Source: Candidatus Caccovivens faecavium
Lineage (GTDB): Bacteria; Bacillota; Clostridia; Christensenellales; UBA1242
Direction: 5' to 3'
Length of the DNA: 11,197 nt
NCBI GenBank assembly: GCA_018715545.1
Contig: DVLK01000075.1
Coordinates: forward strand, 1 to 11,197
The notes under the pieces were generated by a model, which worked only from the letters and a program-made list of their open reading frames with translations, did not search any database and was not told where the DNA came from. Shown in pieces: positions 1-6,171 of the stretch. The first letter of the stretch is position 1. Every line of letters starts with the position of its first letter. A program made the position numbers and the translations under genes.

Positions 1-21
1 TAGGTTTTAATTTTTTTAAAT

Positions 22-309
22 TTAATTTTTATAACTCATTGTGTTTTGCTTTGAAAATTCATTTAAGCCTTTCTCAAATCCTTCTTTACTGGATGGGTCA
101 AGCATAAACAAAAGCCCGAAAAGTTGACCGACATGGACTTTCTCTTCATTTACAATATCTTGTAGGGTATTTCTGTATGTCGGGTCGGTGGAACTTGCGA
201 TGTGTGCCTCATACTGAATGATAGCGTCAAGTTCACCGATAATATCAAGCCTTGTGTTTTGTGCTAGTATGTTTACATTGTTTTCCATAAGGGTGTAAGC
301 GTTTCTCAT
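22..309 (-). CDS. Small ferritin-like (half-ferritin) protein, 95 aa
   Basis: A predicted all-helical diiron/ferritin-like protein. Counting from the ATG at 309, the first helix carries E26, D28, Y33, E34 and H36, and the second carries E55, E56 and H59 in an ExxH arrangement. Only one such pair is present, so two chains would be needed for one diiron site. The spacing E26-E56-H59 equals, from memory, that of the encapsulated ferritin EncFtn (E32-E62-H65). I see no encapsulin-docking peptide at the C terminus, which ends in a polar tail. The start at 309 is preferred over an in-frame ATG at 345 because GAAGGAG lies just upstream of 309. Divergently oriented from the gene at 376, with about 66 bp between the starts. 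Iron storage, peroxide handling and a rubrerythrin-related role are all possible; the fold call is fairly sure, the function is not. Confidence 0.62.
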   Translation of the reverse strand: MRNAYTLMENNVNILAQNTRLDIIGELDAIIQYEAHIASSTDPTYRNTLQDIVNEEKVHVGQLFGLLFMLDPSSKEGFEKGLNEFSKQNTMSYKN

Positions 310-375
310 ATTTTCTCCTTCTTTTTTACTTATGAGCTTACACATATTTTTGTTAATATATCACATACTTTTTTT

Positions 376-576
376 ATGTATTTCAACTATCATGCAAAAG
401 TCAAGCGGTTGGTTAAAGAGGGGAGAGCGATGGGATATGAATTTTTAGATAGTTATCACAACATTTCGCCCTGTCTTTTAATTTTATTTAAAGATGAAAG
501 ACCTATGCCGATAAGAGTCGACCATTTTGATGAGTATTTGAAATTATTAAGAGAATATGATGTTAAGCAGTTATAG
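376..576 (+). CDS. Unrecognised small protein, 66 aa
   Basis: I do not recognise a family with certainty. The protein is short, charged and soluble, with no signal peptide or membrane segment. The N-terminal part (residues 1-20) is basic, with YHAKVKRLVKEG; the middle is hydrophobic with ISPCLLILF (31-39), followed by MPIR (44-47) and an acidic-aromatic C-terminal helix (DHFDEYLKLLREY). The start is uncertain. The ATG at 376 has no ribosome binding site, while the in-frame ATG at 430 follows GAGGGGAG closely; but the first 18 residues read like real protein and would be lost from that start. It is divergent from the ferritin-like gene and convergent with the deaminase gene, about 70 bp away with no clear terminator between them. 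Confidence 0.5.
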   Translation: MYFNYHAKVKRLVKEGRAMGYEFLDSYHNISPCLLILFKDERPMPIRVDHFDEYLKLLREYDVKQL

Positions 577-646
577 CCTAAATTTAAAGTTGAATTTATA
601 AAAAAATCTATAAAAAATCGAAAAAATGCAAAAAATATAACAAATT

Positions 647-1105
647 TTAATAATTTTTCTTGTTTTCTAATTTTTTATATTCTTCGAATAGGCTTTCACA
701 TTCTTTTTTGTCAATTTGAATTAGTTTGTTTAACTTTTTATTTTTGCCAAGGAGATTGTAAAATTTGTTGTCACGGAATCCGATTTTTTCGGTGTCGAGT
801 GCAGAACAACCATAATAAATCCTTTCTATATTTGCCCATAGACAGGCAGATAGACACATAGGGCAAGGTTCGGCGGTGGTATATAGTTCGCATCCGCTCA
901 AATCAAAATTTTTTAGTTTCCTGCTTGCTGACCTAATTGCTTCCATTTCACCATGGCAGGTGGCATCATTTTTTGCTAATACTTTATTATGACCTTTACC
1001 TATCACTTTTCCGTTTTTAACTATGACAGCTCCAAACGGACCGCCGTCACCATTCAGTATCCCATTTTTTGCTTCTTGAATTGCTATTTCCATAAACTTG
1101 TTCAT
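647..1105 (-). CDS. guaD: Guanine deaminase-like nucleoside deaminase
   Basis: A member of the zinc-dependent cytidine/deoxycytidylate deaminase superfamily, 152 aa, the usual length for bacterial guanine deaminase (guanine to xanthine, purine salvage). Visible signatures are GGPFGAVIV (21-29), the HGE motif with zinc ligand H51 and proton-shuttling E53, and EPCPMC with zinc ligands C81 and C84. The segment after the second motif, with a GFRD-like stretch near residue 109, resembles Bacillus GuaD more than the tRNA adenosine deaminase TadA, but substrate cannot be fixed from motifs alone. The canonical HAE is HGE here, a mild change. AGAGGT lies before the ATG, and an extended -10 (TGCTATAAT) lies 22 bp upstream of it, so it is probably transcribed alone. 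Confidence 0.72.
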   Translation of the reverse strand: MNKFMEIAIQEAKNGILNGDGGPFGAVIVKNGKVIGKGHNKVLAKNDATCHGEMEAIRSASRKLKNFDLSGCELYTTAEPCPMCLSACLWANIERIYYGCSALDTEKIGFRDNKFYNLLGKNKKLNKLIQIDKKECESLFEEYKKLENKKNY

Positions 1106-1126
1106 TTTAAAACCTCTACCAGCCTT

Positions 1127-1135
1127 ATTATAGCA
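1127..1135 (-). promoter_or_regulatory. Extended -10 promoter of the deaminase gene
   Basis: On the minus strand the sequence reads TGCTATAAT, a perfect -10 hexamer (1127-1132) with the TGn extension. No good -35 is found 16-18 bp further up, which is common with extended -10 promoters. The predicted start of transcription lies roughly 15 bp before the deaminase ATG, enough to include its AGAGGT site. Confidence 0.5.
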
Positions 1136-1259
1136 TATTTTGAAATTTTTTTATAATTGTTGATTAAATTTTAATTTTGTTATTATCTATATATGTTATA
1201 TGTTTAACCAATTATCACATAAATTTGTTAAATGTGTTAAGATATTTTTTTAAATCATT

Positions 1260-1287
1260 TTGATAATTTTTACTTTTAGTGTAAAAT
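1260..1287 (+). promoter_or_regulatory. Sigma-A-type promoter of rsmE
   Basis: TTGATA at 1260-1265 and TAAAAT at 1282-1287 are separated by 16 bp, a good housekeeping promoter. Transcription would begin near 1294, giving a very short leader of about 11 bases that still contains the GAGAGGG ribosome binding site. The rest of the 1106-1304 gap is AT-rich with no further recognisable feature. Confidence 0.45.
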
Positions 1288-1304
1288 ATTAGAGAGAGGG
1301 AAAT

Positions 1305-2009
1305 ATGAGAAGATTTTTTGGAGAAAAAGATGGCGACAAAATTTTAATTAAAGGTGATGAGTTTAATCATCTTAAAAATGTTTTGCGTCTAAAAGTTGGT
1401 GAAGAAATTATCGTCAGCTTAAACACAAAGTATGAATATGTTTGCGAAATTCTTTCAATGGGTAAAGGTGTAGCCACATGCAAGATTAATGGAGAAACGG
1501 AATGTTTGAAAAATCCAACTAAAAACATAGTCCTTTTTCAAGCGGTGGCAAAAAAGCCTAAATTTGAATTTATTGTACAGAAGGCAACAGAGATTGGTAT
1601 GAGCGAAATCGTGCCATTTATGAGTGAATATTGCATTGCTAAGGTGACAGAGAATAAAGAGGAAAGGTTGCATGAAATCGCGCTTAATGCCTGCAAGCAG
1701 TGCGAAAGAACAATAATACCAAAAATAGCAGAAGCTACTGATGTGGCGGGCATGATAAATCGTTTTAAAGACTTTGATATCGTGCTTTTTGCAAACGAAA
1801 GAACAGATGTTGGTGAAAAGCTCAATAAGCTTTCTAAATATAAAAACATCGCTATTATAGTTGGCTCAGAAGGGGGCTTTTCTCAGAAAGAAAAGGAAAA
1901 ATTTATTGAGGCAGGAGCTGTTTCCGTTTCTCTTGGAAAAAGAATATTAAGATGTGAAACGGCTTCTGTTGCTATGATGAGTTTGGTGTCGATATTGAGC
2001 GACAATTAG
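1305..2009 (+). CDS. rsmE: 16S rRNA (uracil1498-N3)-methyltransferase RsmE
   Basis: A SPOUT-class (trefoil-knot) methyltransferase that uses S-adenosylmethionine to methylate N3 of U1498 in 16S rRNA, near the decoding centre of the 30S subunit. At 234 aa it has the usual length. The N-terminal PUA-like RNA-binding part shows the conserved HLKNVLRLKVG (22-32). The catalytic domain shows KATEIG (93-98), then the knot motifs GSEGGF (187-192) and LGKRILRCETA (210-220), both diagnostic of the family. The ATG follows GAGAGGG. In many Firmicutes the order is prmA-rsmE-mtaB; here prmA is absent upstream, and mtaB follows only after an unusually long gap. Confidence 0.95.
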   Translation: MRRFFGEKDGDKILIKGDEFNHLKNVLRLKVGEEIIVSLNTKYEYVCEILSMGKGVATCKINGETECLKNPTKNIVLFQAVAKKPKFEFIVQKATEIGMSEIVPFMSEYCIAKVTENKEERLHEIALNACKQCERTIIPKIAEATDVAGMINRFKDFDIVLFANERTDVGEKLNKLSKYKNIAIIVGSEGGFSQKEKEKFIEAGAVSVSLGKRILRCETASVAMMSLVSILSDN

Positions 2010-2352
2010 GACAGACACCAACTGTGCTAAACGCGGACACGGAAAACTGATATTTTCCTAACCGCTACTCCGTTGGTTTCTCTTCCTAGTCCTCTTCCAT
2101 GTATGTGATTTTCAATTTATGTTTGCCGGGTAAAGCCCTTCTCCAAACAAAATTGAAAATTGATTTAAGAGTGCGTATGTAGGGCGTTGCAGAGTTTTCG
2201 CGACTTATAGTGGTTTTGATTATAGAATATACAAACTTTTATTAAAATTATCCACAGTTCTTCACTCTTCACTTTTCGTTCTTAGTTTAGTGTTTAATGT
2301 GGATTGTGAAGCGTTGTGGTAAATTTTAGTAGATTGGTTTAAAGGATTAAGT
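2010..2352. other. 343-bp non-coding gap with nested inverted repeats; candidate structured RNA
   Basis: No credible gene lies here on either strand. The sequence holds nested complementary segments. Module A: ACCAAC (2017-2022)/GTTGGT (2072-2077), enclosing GCGG (2033-2036)/CCGC (2062-2065), enclosing GGAAAA (2041-2046)/TTTTCC (2053-2058). Module B: CCTA (2085-2088)/TAGG (2180-2183), CTCTT (2092-2096)/AAGAG (2167-2171), then an 11-bp perfect stem 2108-2118/2150-2160 continued by TGTTTG (2120-2125)/CAAACA (2144-2149) with one bulged A, with GGG/CCC inside the loop. Module C: GTTGC (2186-2190)/GCGAC (2200-2204). Module D is listed separately. The GC content is higher than that of other gaps in this window. 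A minus-strand TATAAT at 2219-2224 leaves the sense of any transcript open. I could not match it to RNase P, tmRNA, SRP RNA, 6S RNA or a known riboswitch. Confidence 0.45.
2252..2319 (+). promoter_or_regulatory. Long hairpin in the mtaB leader with alternative pairing
   Basis: The segment 2252-2265 (CCACAGTTCTTCAC) pairs with 2306-2319 (GTGAAGCGTTGTGG) in 13 of 14 positions, counting two G-U pairs. The loop contains a second CTTCAC (2267-2272) that could replace the first in pairing with GTGAAG, and ATCCACA (2250-2256) could instead pair with TGTGGAT (2298-2304). The stem ends about 34 bases before the mtaB start. Competing pairings suggest a regulated leader but do not prove one. Confidence 0.35.
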
Positions 2353-3588
2353 ATGAAAATTGCAGTTTTGACATTGGGGTGTAAGGTAAATAAGTATGAG
2401 AGCGATGCTCTCATTTTTAAACTGCGCGAAAGAGGTTTTGAGGCGGTTGATACTCTGGAAAATGCTGATGCATATATAATCAACACCTGTGCTGTCACGA
2501 ATGAGGCTGAGAGAAAGTCACGCCAAATGATAGAACGATGTCGAAAATTTAATGAGAACGCGAGGATTTATGTGCTAGGTTGTGCAAGTCAAAATAAGCC
2601 TATGCAGTTTGAAGATAAAGGTGTAACTTTCATTCAGGGTGTGGCAAACAAGCTTAAAATTATTGACCACCTTGAAGATAAGGGCGAAGATATATATGAA
2701 CTTCCTTTAAACTATGAAGATGATATGTTCAGTGCGCAAACTCTCACACGCGCCTTTATCAAAATTCAAGATGGTTGCGATAACTTCTGCACGTATTGTA
2801 TTATTCCATATCTTCGTGGGCGAAGTAGGTCAAGAAGCATGGAGAGCGTGATAGGCGAAGTGGAGAAACTGCCAAAAGAGGTCAAAGAAGTAGTACTTGT
2901 TGGCATTGATGTTTCCTCTTATTCTTCAAACGGAAATTCGCTTATAGATTTACTTGAAAGGTTAGATAAATTTAACTTTCGCCTTAGGCTTTCTTCGATG
3001 GAAGATAACTTGGTGAGCGAAGATTTTGTGAGAAGATTAAGTAGCTTAAAAAACTTTTGTCCACATTTTCATCTATCTCTTCAAAGCGGTTGTGATGAAG
3101 TGCTTAAAAAGATGAATAGAAAATATACAACCGAAGATTTTAAGCATACGGTTGAACTTATCAGGCGTTATTTTCCGCTTGCTGGCATCACCACTGATGT
3201 GATTGTTGGCTTTCCAACAGAAACGGAAGAAAACTTTAAAGATACTGTAAAATTTATTGAAGAAATCGGGTTTTCTGACCTACATATCTTTCCATACTCT
3301 AACCGCACAGGCACGGTGGCATCAAAACTCTATAAGGACCTACCAAAAAGCGTGAAAACGAACAGAGAAAGGGTTTTAGAAGAGATAAAAAAGCGAGATA
3401 AACTAGAATTTATCAAAAAGAACGATATTGTCGAAATCCTGCTTGAAGAAGAAAAAGATGGTGAATTTTTTGGATATAGCAAAAATTACATTCGTTGCAA
3501 AATAAAGGGCAATTTTAAAGTTGGAGACATTGTTAAAGCAAAGATCGTTAAGGCGGATTTAAACACTTCCTTTTGTGAAGAGCAATAG
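2353..3588 (+). CDS. mtaB: tRNA t6A37 methylthiotransferase MtaB
   Basis: A radical-SAM enzyme that adds a methylthio group to N6-threonylcarbamoyladenosine at position 37 of ANN-decoding tRNAs, giving ms2t6A. At 411 aa it is slightly shorter than many relatives (about 430-450). The N-terminal UPF0004 domain has the three cysteines of the auxiliary iron-sulfur cluster at C10, C46 and C77. The radical-SAM domain carries the CxxxCxxC motif at C142, C146 and C149 (DGCDNFCTYC) followed by PYLRGRSRSR. The last 60 or so residues resemble a short TRAM RNA-binding domain. The opening TLGCKVNKYES is typical of MtaB rather than MiaB or RimO. AAAGGA precedes the ATG. It follows rsmE, its usual partner. 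Confidence 0.93.
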   Translation: MKIAVLTLGCKVNKYESDALIFKLRERGFEAVDTLENADAYIINTCAVTNEAERKSRQMIERCRKFNENARIYVLGCASQNKPMQFEDKGVTFIQGVANKLKIIDHLEDKGEDIYELPLNYEDDMFSAQTLTRAFIKIQDGCDNFCTYCIIPYLRGRSRSRSMESVIGEVEKLPKEVKEVVLVGIDVSSYSSNGNSLIDLLERLDKFNFRLRLSSMEDNLVSEDFVRRLSSLKNFCPHFHLSLQSGCDEVLKKMNRKYTTEDFKHTVELIRRYFPLAGITTDVIVGFPTETEENFKDTVKFIEEIGFSDLHIFPYSNRTGTVASKLYKDLPKSVKTNRERVLEEIKKRDKLEFIKKNDIVEILLEEEKDGEFFGYSKNYIRCKIKGNFKVGDIVKAKIVKADLNTSFCEEQ

Positions 3589-3657
3589 ATAAGTTAGTTT
3601 ATAAATGCCTCAAAAACAACCTTAAAAATTAGATTTGTCAAAATAAGACAAAATATG

Positions 3658-3686
3658 AGAAGATAATCGCTTGATTATCTTTTTTT
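3658..3686 (+). terminator. Rho-independent terminator after mtaB
   Basis: The stem AGATAATC (3661-3668)/GATTATCT (3673-3680), with the four-base loop GCTT, is followed by a run of T to 3686. It separates the rsmE-mtaB unit from minD. A second inverted repeat, TTTGTC (3634-3639)/GACAAA (3647-3652), lies just upstream and has no T tail. Confidence 0.85.
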
Positions 3687-3727
3687 GTGCGCAATAAAGA
3701 TTTATAATCGTTAAAGAGGTGGTGAAT

Positions 3728-4519
3728 TTGGCAAGAAAGATTGTTGTAACAAGCGGTAAAGGTGGTGTTGGAAAGACAACAGTGTGCGCGAATTTGGGCG
3801 TATATCTTTCGCGCCTTGGCTTTCGTGTGGCTATGCTGGATGTCGATATAGGACTTAACAACCTTGATGTTGTTATGGGTATGGAAAAACAGGTGATTTT
3901 TGACATTACCGATGTTGTCAGCGGGAAGTGTAGGGTCAGGCAGGCGCTTGTGCAGGACTATAACTATCCATCGCTCTATCTTTTGCCGTCCTCTCATTCC
4001 TATGCGTCAAGCAAGATTACTGGCGAGCATATTAAAAATATCACAGATATCATCGACCATTCTTTCGACTATATTCTCTTAGACTGTCCTGCGGGCGTGG
4101 AAGCGGGCTTTCATAGGGCGGTGTATCCAGCAAATGAAGCAATAGTTGTGGTCACTCCGCACATATCTAGCCTTCGCGATGCTGATAAGGTGGTTTCCAT
4201 TCTTTCAAAATACCAAATTGAGAATAAGTATCTTGTTATAAATAGGATGAGGGGCGATTTACTTCTTAATGGTGACATGCTGAGCCTTGAAAGTATTGTA
4301 AAAGCAATGGGTATACCGCTTGTCGGTGTCATTCCAGAGGATGACGATGTAGGCAAGATGTCATCAGACGGAAAAATACTTACCGATTGCGAAAGTGCTA
4401 GGGCTTTTACGCTTCTTGCCGAGAATATTCATAACGGAAGTAAGAAAATCTTTGATTGCACCTATAAATATCGTGGAATTTTAGGCTTTTTTAAGCGAAA
4501 TATCAAAAAGCATGTTTAG
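3728..4519 (+). CDS. minD: Septum site-determining ATPase MinD
   Basis: A membrane-binding ParA/MinD-type ATPase that helps position the division septum. From the TTG at 3728 it has 263 aa and begins MARKIVVTSGKGGVGKTT, which aligns with the E. coli MinD start and gives the deviant Walker A lysines K11 and K16. D38 and D40 lie in switch I (DVDIGLNNLD), and D119 in the Walker B-like DCPAG. The last 18 residues (YRGILGFFKRNIKKHV region) form a basic amphipathic helix, the expected membrane-targeting sequence. GTG codons at 3719 and 3722 are in frame, but they fall inside the ribosome binding site AGAGGTGG, so TTG 3728 is preferred. A TATAAT at 3703-3708 may drive it. The minE-like gene follows after 8 bp; no minC is adjacent. 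Confidence 0.93.
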   Translation: MARKIVVTSGKGGVGKTTVCANLGVYLSRLGFRVAMLDVDIGLNNLDVVMGMEKQVIFDITDVVSGKCRVRQALVQDYNYPSLYLLPSSHSYASSKITGEHIKNITDIIDHSFDYILLDCPAGVEAGFHRAVYPANEAIVVVTPHISSLRDADKVVSILSKYQIENKYLVINRMRGDLLLNGDMLSLESIVKAMGIPLVGVIPEDDDVGKMSSDGKILTDCESARAFTLLAENIHNGSKKIFDCTYKYRGILGFFKRNIKKHV

Positions 4520-4527
4520 GAGGAGAT

Positions 4528-4749
4528 ATGTCACTTTTAAGACTTGACGAAATTTTAGTTAATGATAAGTTTGAAAATATTTCAAAGATAGGAAATTTAC
4601 TTGAAAGTGAAGTGTCGGAAGTCGCTAAAAATTATCTAGTGCTCTTAGGCGGGGCTGTTGTGCGCTATCGAAAGGAGGGTGAGAAATTTGTGTTTGACAT
4701 TGAGCTAACTGCGGAGCGCGTCAAGCCATTTGGGAAAATAATAGGCTGA
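4528..4749 (+). CDS. minE: Short divergent MinE-like protein
   Basis: A 73-residue protein encoded 8 bp after minD, with AGGAGG overlapping the minD stop codon, so the two are surely cotranscribed. The start MSLLRLDEIL could be a short membrane-contacting segment like that of MinE. Residues 26-38 (LESEVSEVAKNYL) match the helix of the MinE topological specificity domain, whose E. coli counterpart reads DILEVICKYV. Residues 45-62 (VRYRKEGEKFVFDIELTA) match its C-terminal beta strand. It is shorter than typical MinE (85-90 aa), and the middle segment that binds MinD is hard to recognise. MinE would stimulate the MinD ATPase and confine division to midcell. The call rests on position plus weak motif similarity. 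Confidence 0.6.
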   Translation: MSLLRLDEILVNDKFENISKIGNLLESEVSEVAKNYLVLLGGAVVRYRKEGEKFVFDIELTAERVKPFGKIIG

Positions 4750-4773
4750 TTTGATTTTTTTTGCCTATTTTTA

Positions 4774-4802
4774 TTGCATATTAATACTGACCATGCTACA
4801 AT
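4774..4802 (+). promoter_or_regulatory. Promoter of the Xre/membrane gene
   Basis: TTGCAT (4774-4779) and TACAAT (4797-4802) are 17 bp apart, with a TGC extension directly before the -10. Transcription would begin near 4809, at the edge of the AAGGAG site (4809-4814), so the leader would be very short. Confidence 0.5.
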
Positions 4803-4825
4803 TTCATTAAGGAGTAAATGTAGTA

Positions 4826-5995
4826 ATGGAGAACAGGATTTTAGAGTTAAGAATAAAGCAAAAGATGAGCGTGGAGGAAGTGTCGCAAATTGTTGATATT
4901 CCTATTGAAAGAATTAGAGAGATAGAGAATAACAACGCAACATTAACAAACATGGAAATCAAAAAATTCTCCATATTGTTTAATGTGCAAGCTGATGAGC
5001 TTTATAAAAAGAAAGCAGAGGATGAAGCTTTTAAATTTGAAGAAATCAAAGTAGAAGATAATGATAAAAAAGAAAAAATAGAGAAAGCAGAAAAAATCAA
5101 AGAGAAAAAAACATTCTTTAATCGTCCACTACTTATTGTTCCGCCTATTTTAATGGCTCTATTGTTTCTTTTCATGGCACTGCCTTGCTATGGAGGAGAT
5201 GTAGATTTCGGCTTTACCGAGGCAAGCTATTCTCTTAGTATTTTTGACTTAATGTTATCAAATGCAGATGGAAATTTTCTTGATGATGGGCTAGCTGCAA
5301 TTGGCATAATCATGATAATTTTAAACAGCTTATCTATCATCTATTTTATTTGCTCCATAGTTGTTGGAAAAGAAACTTTAAAGAAATTAGAGAAATATAA
5401 TGTCGCAGTTTTAGGACTTTCTGGTGTTATTAACTTAGCTTTTGCTGTAAGCACAATAATTATAATTGGCGGAACAGAGGCATTGATTTTCTGTGGTATC
5501 ATGAGTTACTTTATCTGGTTTGCTTATTCTTTTTATGCAGTGGTTGTGTCGCTAATAGGCTTGCATAATATTACGAAATCATCAGGTGAGATAAAGAAGA
5601 GCAATATTAAAGACGGATTTACAACAAAATCAAGATATGGCCTATTATTTGCTATTGTTCCTCTTATTATTGAAACTGTTTTATTAGCCGTTATATCTCT
5701 TGGCGAGGATGCAAGTGGTGAAAAAAATGAAATTTTCATCTTCTTTGTGCTAAATTTAGTGGTTTTAGCGTTGGCATTCATCTTTTATATGGTTATTATC
5801 TTTGTGAAAGAAAAAACAAGAGCAAAATTAAGAACTATCTTTGATGTGGTAAATGGGGCGGTTATTCTTTTTAATCTTATATGGTTAATTTGCGCAATTC
5901 CGCCAGTGCTAGAAGAGATATTTGTGATGACAGCTATAAACATCATTATATTCAGTTTATATTATCTTCTTCATATTACTAAAAAGCAAACTTGA
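4826..5995 (+). CDS. Xre-type helix-turn-helix domain fused to a multipass membrane protein
   Basis: Not a named family that I recognise. Residues 1-60 form a Cro/CI-type DNA-binding domain (ILELRIKQKMSVEEVSQIV, then IREIENNNATLT and LFNVQADELY). Residues 61-96 form a very charged Glu/Lys linker, probably helical. From residue 100 on there are about eight hydrophobic segments, near 101-120, 156-180, 192-214, 219-246, 272-292, 302-327, 338-359 and 361-384; the C terminus is a short basic tail. The DNA-binding domain would sit on the cytoplasmic side. Such fusions occur in Firmicutes as membrane-tethered regulators or as proteins using the helix-turn-helix for other contacts; ligand and targets are unknown. 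The ribosome binding site AAGGAG is 11 bases from this ATG, because an ATG-TAG pair at 4818-4823 intervenes. Confidence 0.75.
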   Translation: MENRILELRIKQKMSVEEVSQIVDIPIERIREIENNNATLTNMEIKKFSILFNVQADELYKKKAEDEAFKFEEIKVEDNDKKEKIEKAEKIKEKKTFFNRPLLIVPPILMALLFLFMALPCYGGDVDFGFTEASYSLSIFDLMLSNADGNFLDDGLAAIGIIMIILNSLSIIYFICSIVVGKETLKKLEKYNVAVLGLSGVINLAFAVSTIIIIGGTEALIFCGIMSYFIWFAYSFYAVVVSLIGLHNITKSSGEIKKSNIKDGFTTKSRYGLLFAIVPLIIETVLLAVISLGEDASGEKNEIFIFFVLNLVVLALAFIFYMVIIFVKEKTRAKLRTIFDVVNGAVILFNLIWLICAIPPVLEEIFVMTAINIIIFSLYYLLHITKKQT

Positions 5996-6050
5996 TAAGG
6001 TTATTTTGAGTCAGCTTTCTATAAGGTTAAAGAAATTTGTTAAAAATTCT

Positions 6051-6078
6051 TTACTTTTTAAAATTTATATGCTATAAT
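6051..6078 (+). promoter_or_regulatory. Promoter of rpsO
   Basis: TTTACT (6051-6056) and a perfect TATAAT (6073-6078), 16 bp apart, with a TGC extension before the -10. Transcription would start near 6085, leaving a leader of about 87 bases before rpsO. Confidence 0.6.
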
Positions 6079-6084
6079 TTGTTT

Positions 6085-6171
6085 GTCGATTGATGCGATA
6101 CACGGTTTACGGGAGTCCTTCGACCCTTAGCTTTGTGTCTGCAAATAGGTTTTTAAATGGAGGTTATGTAA
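6085..6171 (+). promoter_or_regulatory. Structured rpsO leader, probable S15 autoregulatory element
   Basis: The leader can fold as TGC (6094-6096)/GCA (6141-6143) and ACAC (6100-6103)/GTGT (6135-6138), closing over an inner hairpin GGG-A-GTC (6111-6117)/GAC-CCT (6122-6127) with loop CTTC. Ribosomal protein S15 is known to repress its own mRNA through structured leaders in several bacterial groups, including Bacillaceae; the structures differ by lineage. The folding is seen in the sequence; S15 binding is inferred from position. GGAGGT (6159-6164) lies downstream of the stem. Confidence 0.45.

Noticed and set aside
2010..2352. The gap as RNase P RNA, tmRNA, SRP RNA or T-box leader
   Set aside because: The hallmark motifs were not found on either strand: no GAGGAAAGTCC of RNase P, no tRNA-like 3' end of tmRNA, no conserved SRP S-domain loops, and no AGGGTGGAACCGCG of a T-box.
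2262..2498. A 78-residue reading frame on the minus strand overlapping the start of mtaB
   Set aside because: It lies antisense to clearly conserved MtaB residues, has no ribosome binding site, and its composition looks like a frame shadow.
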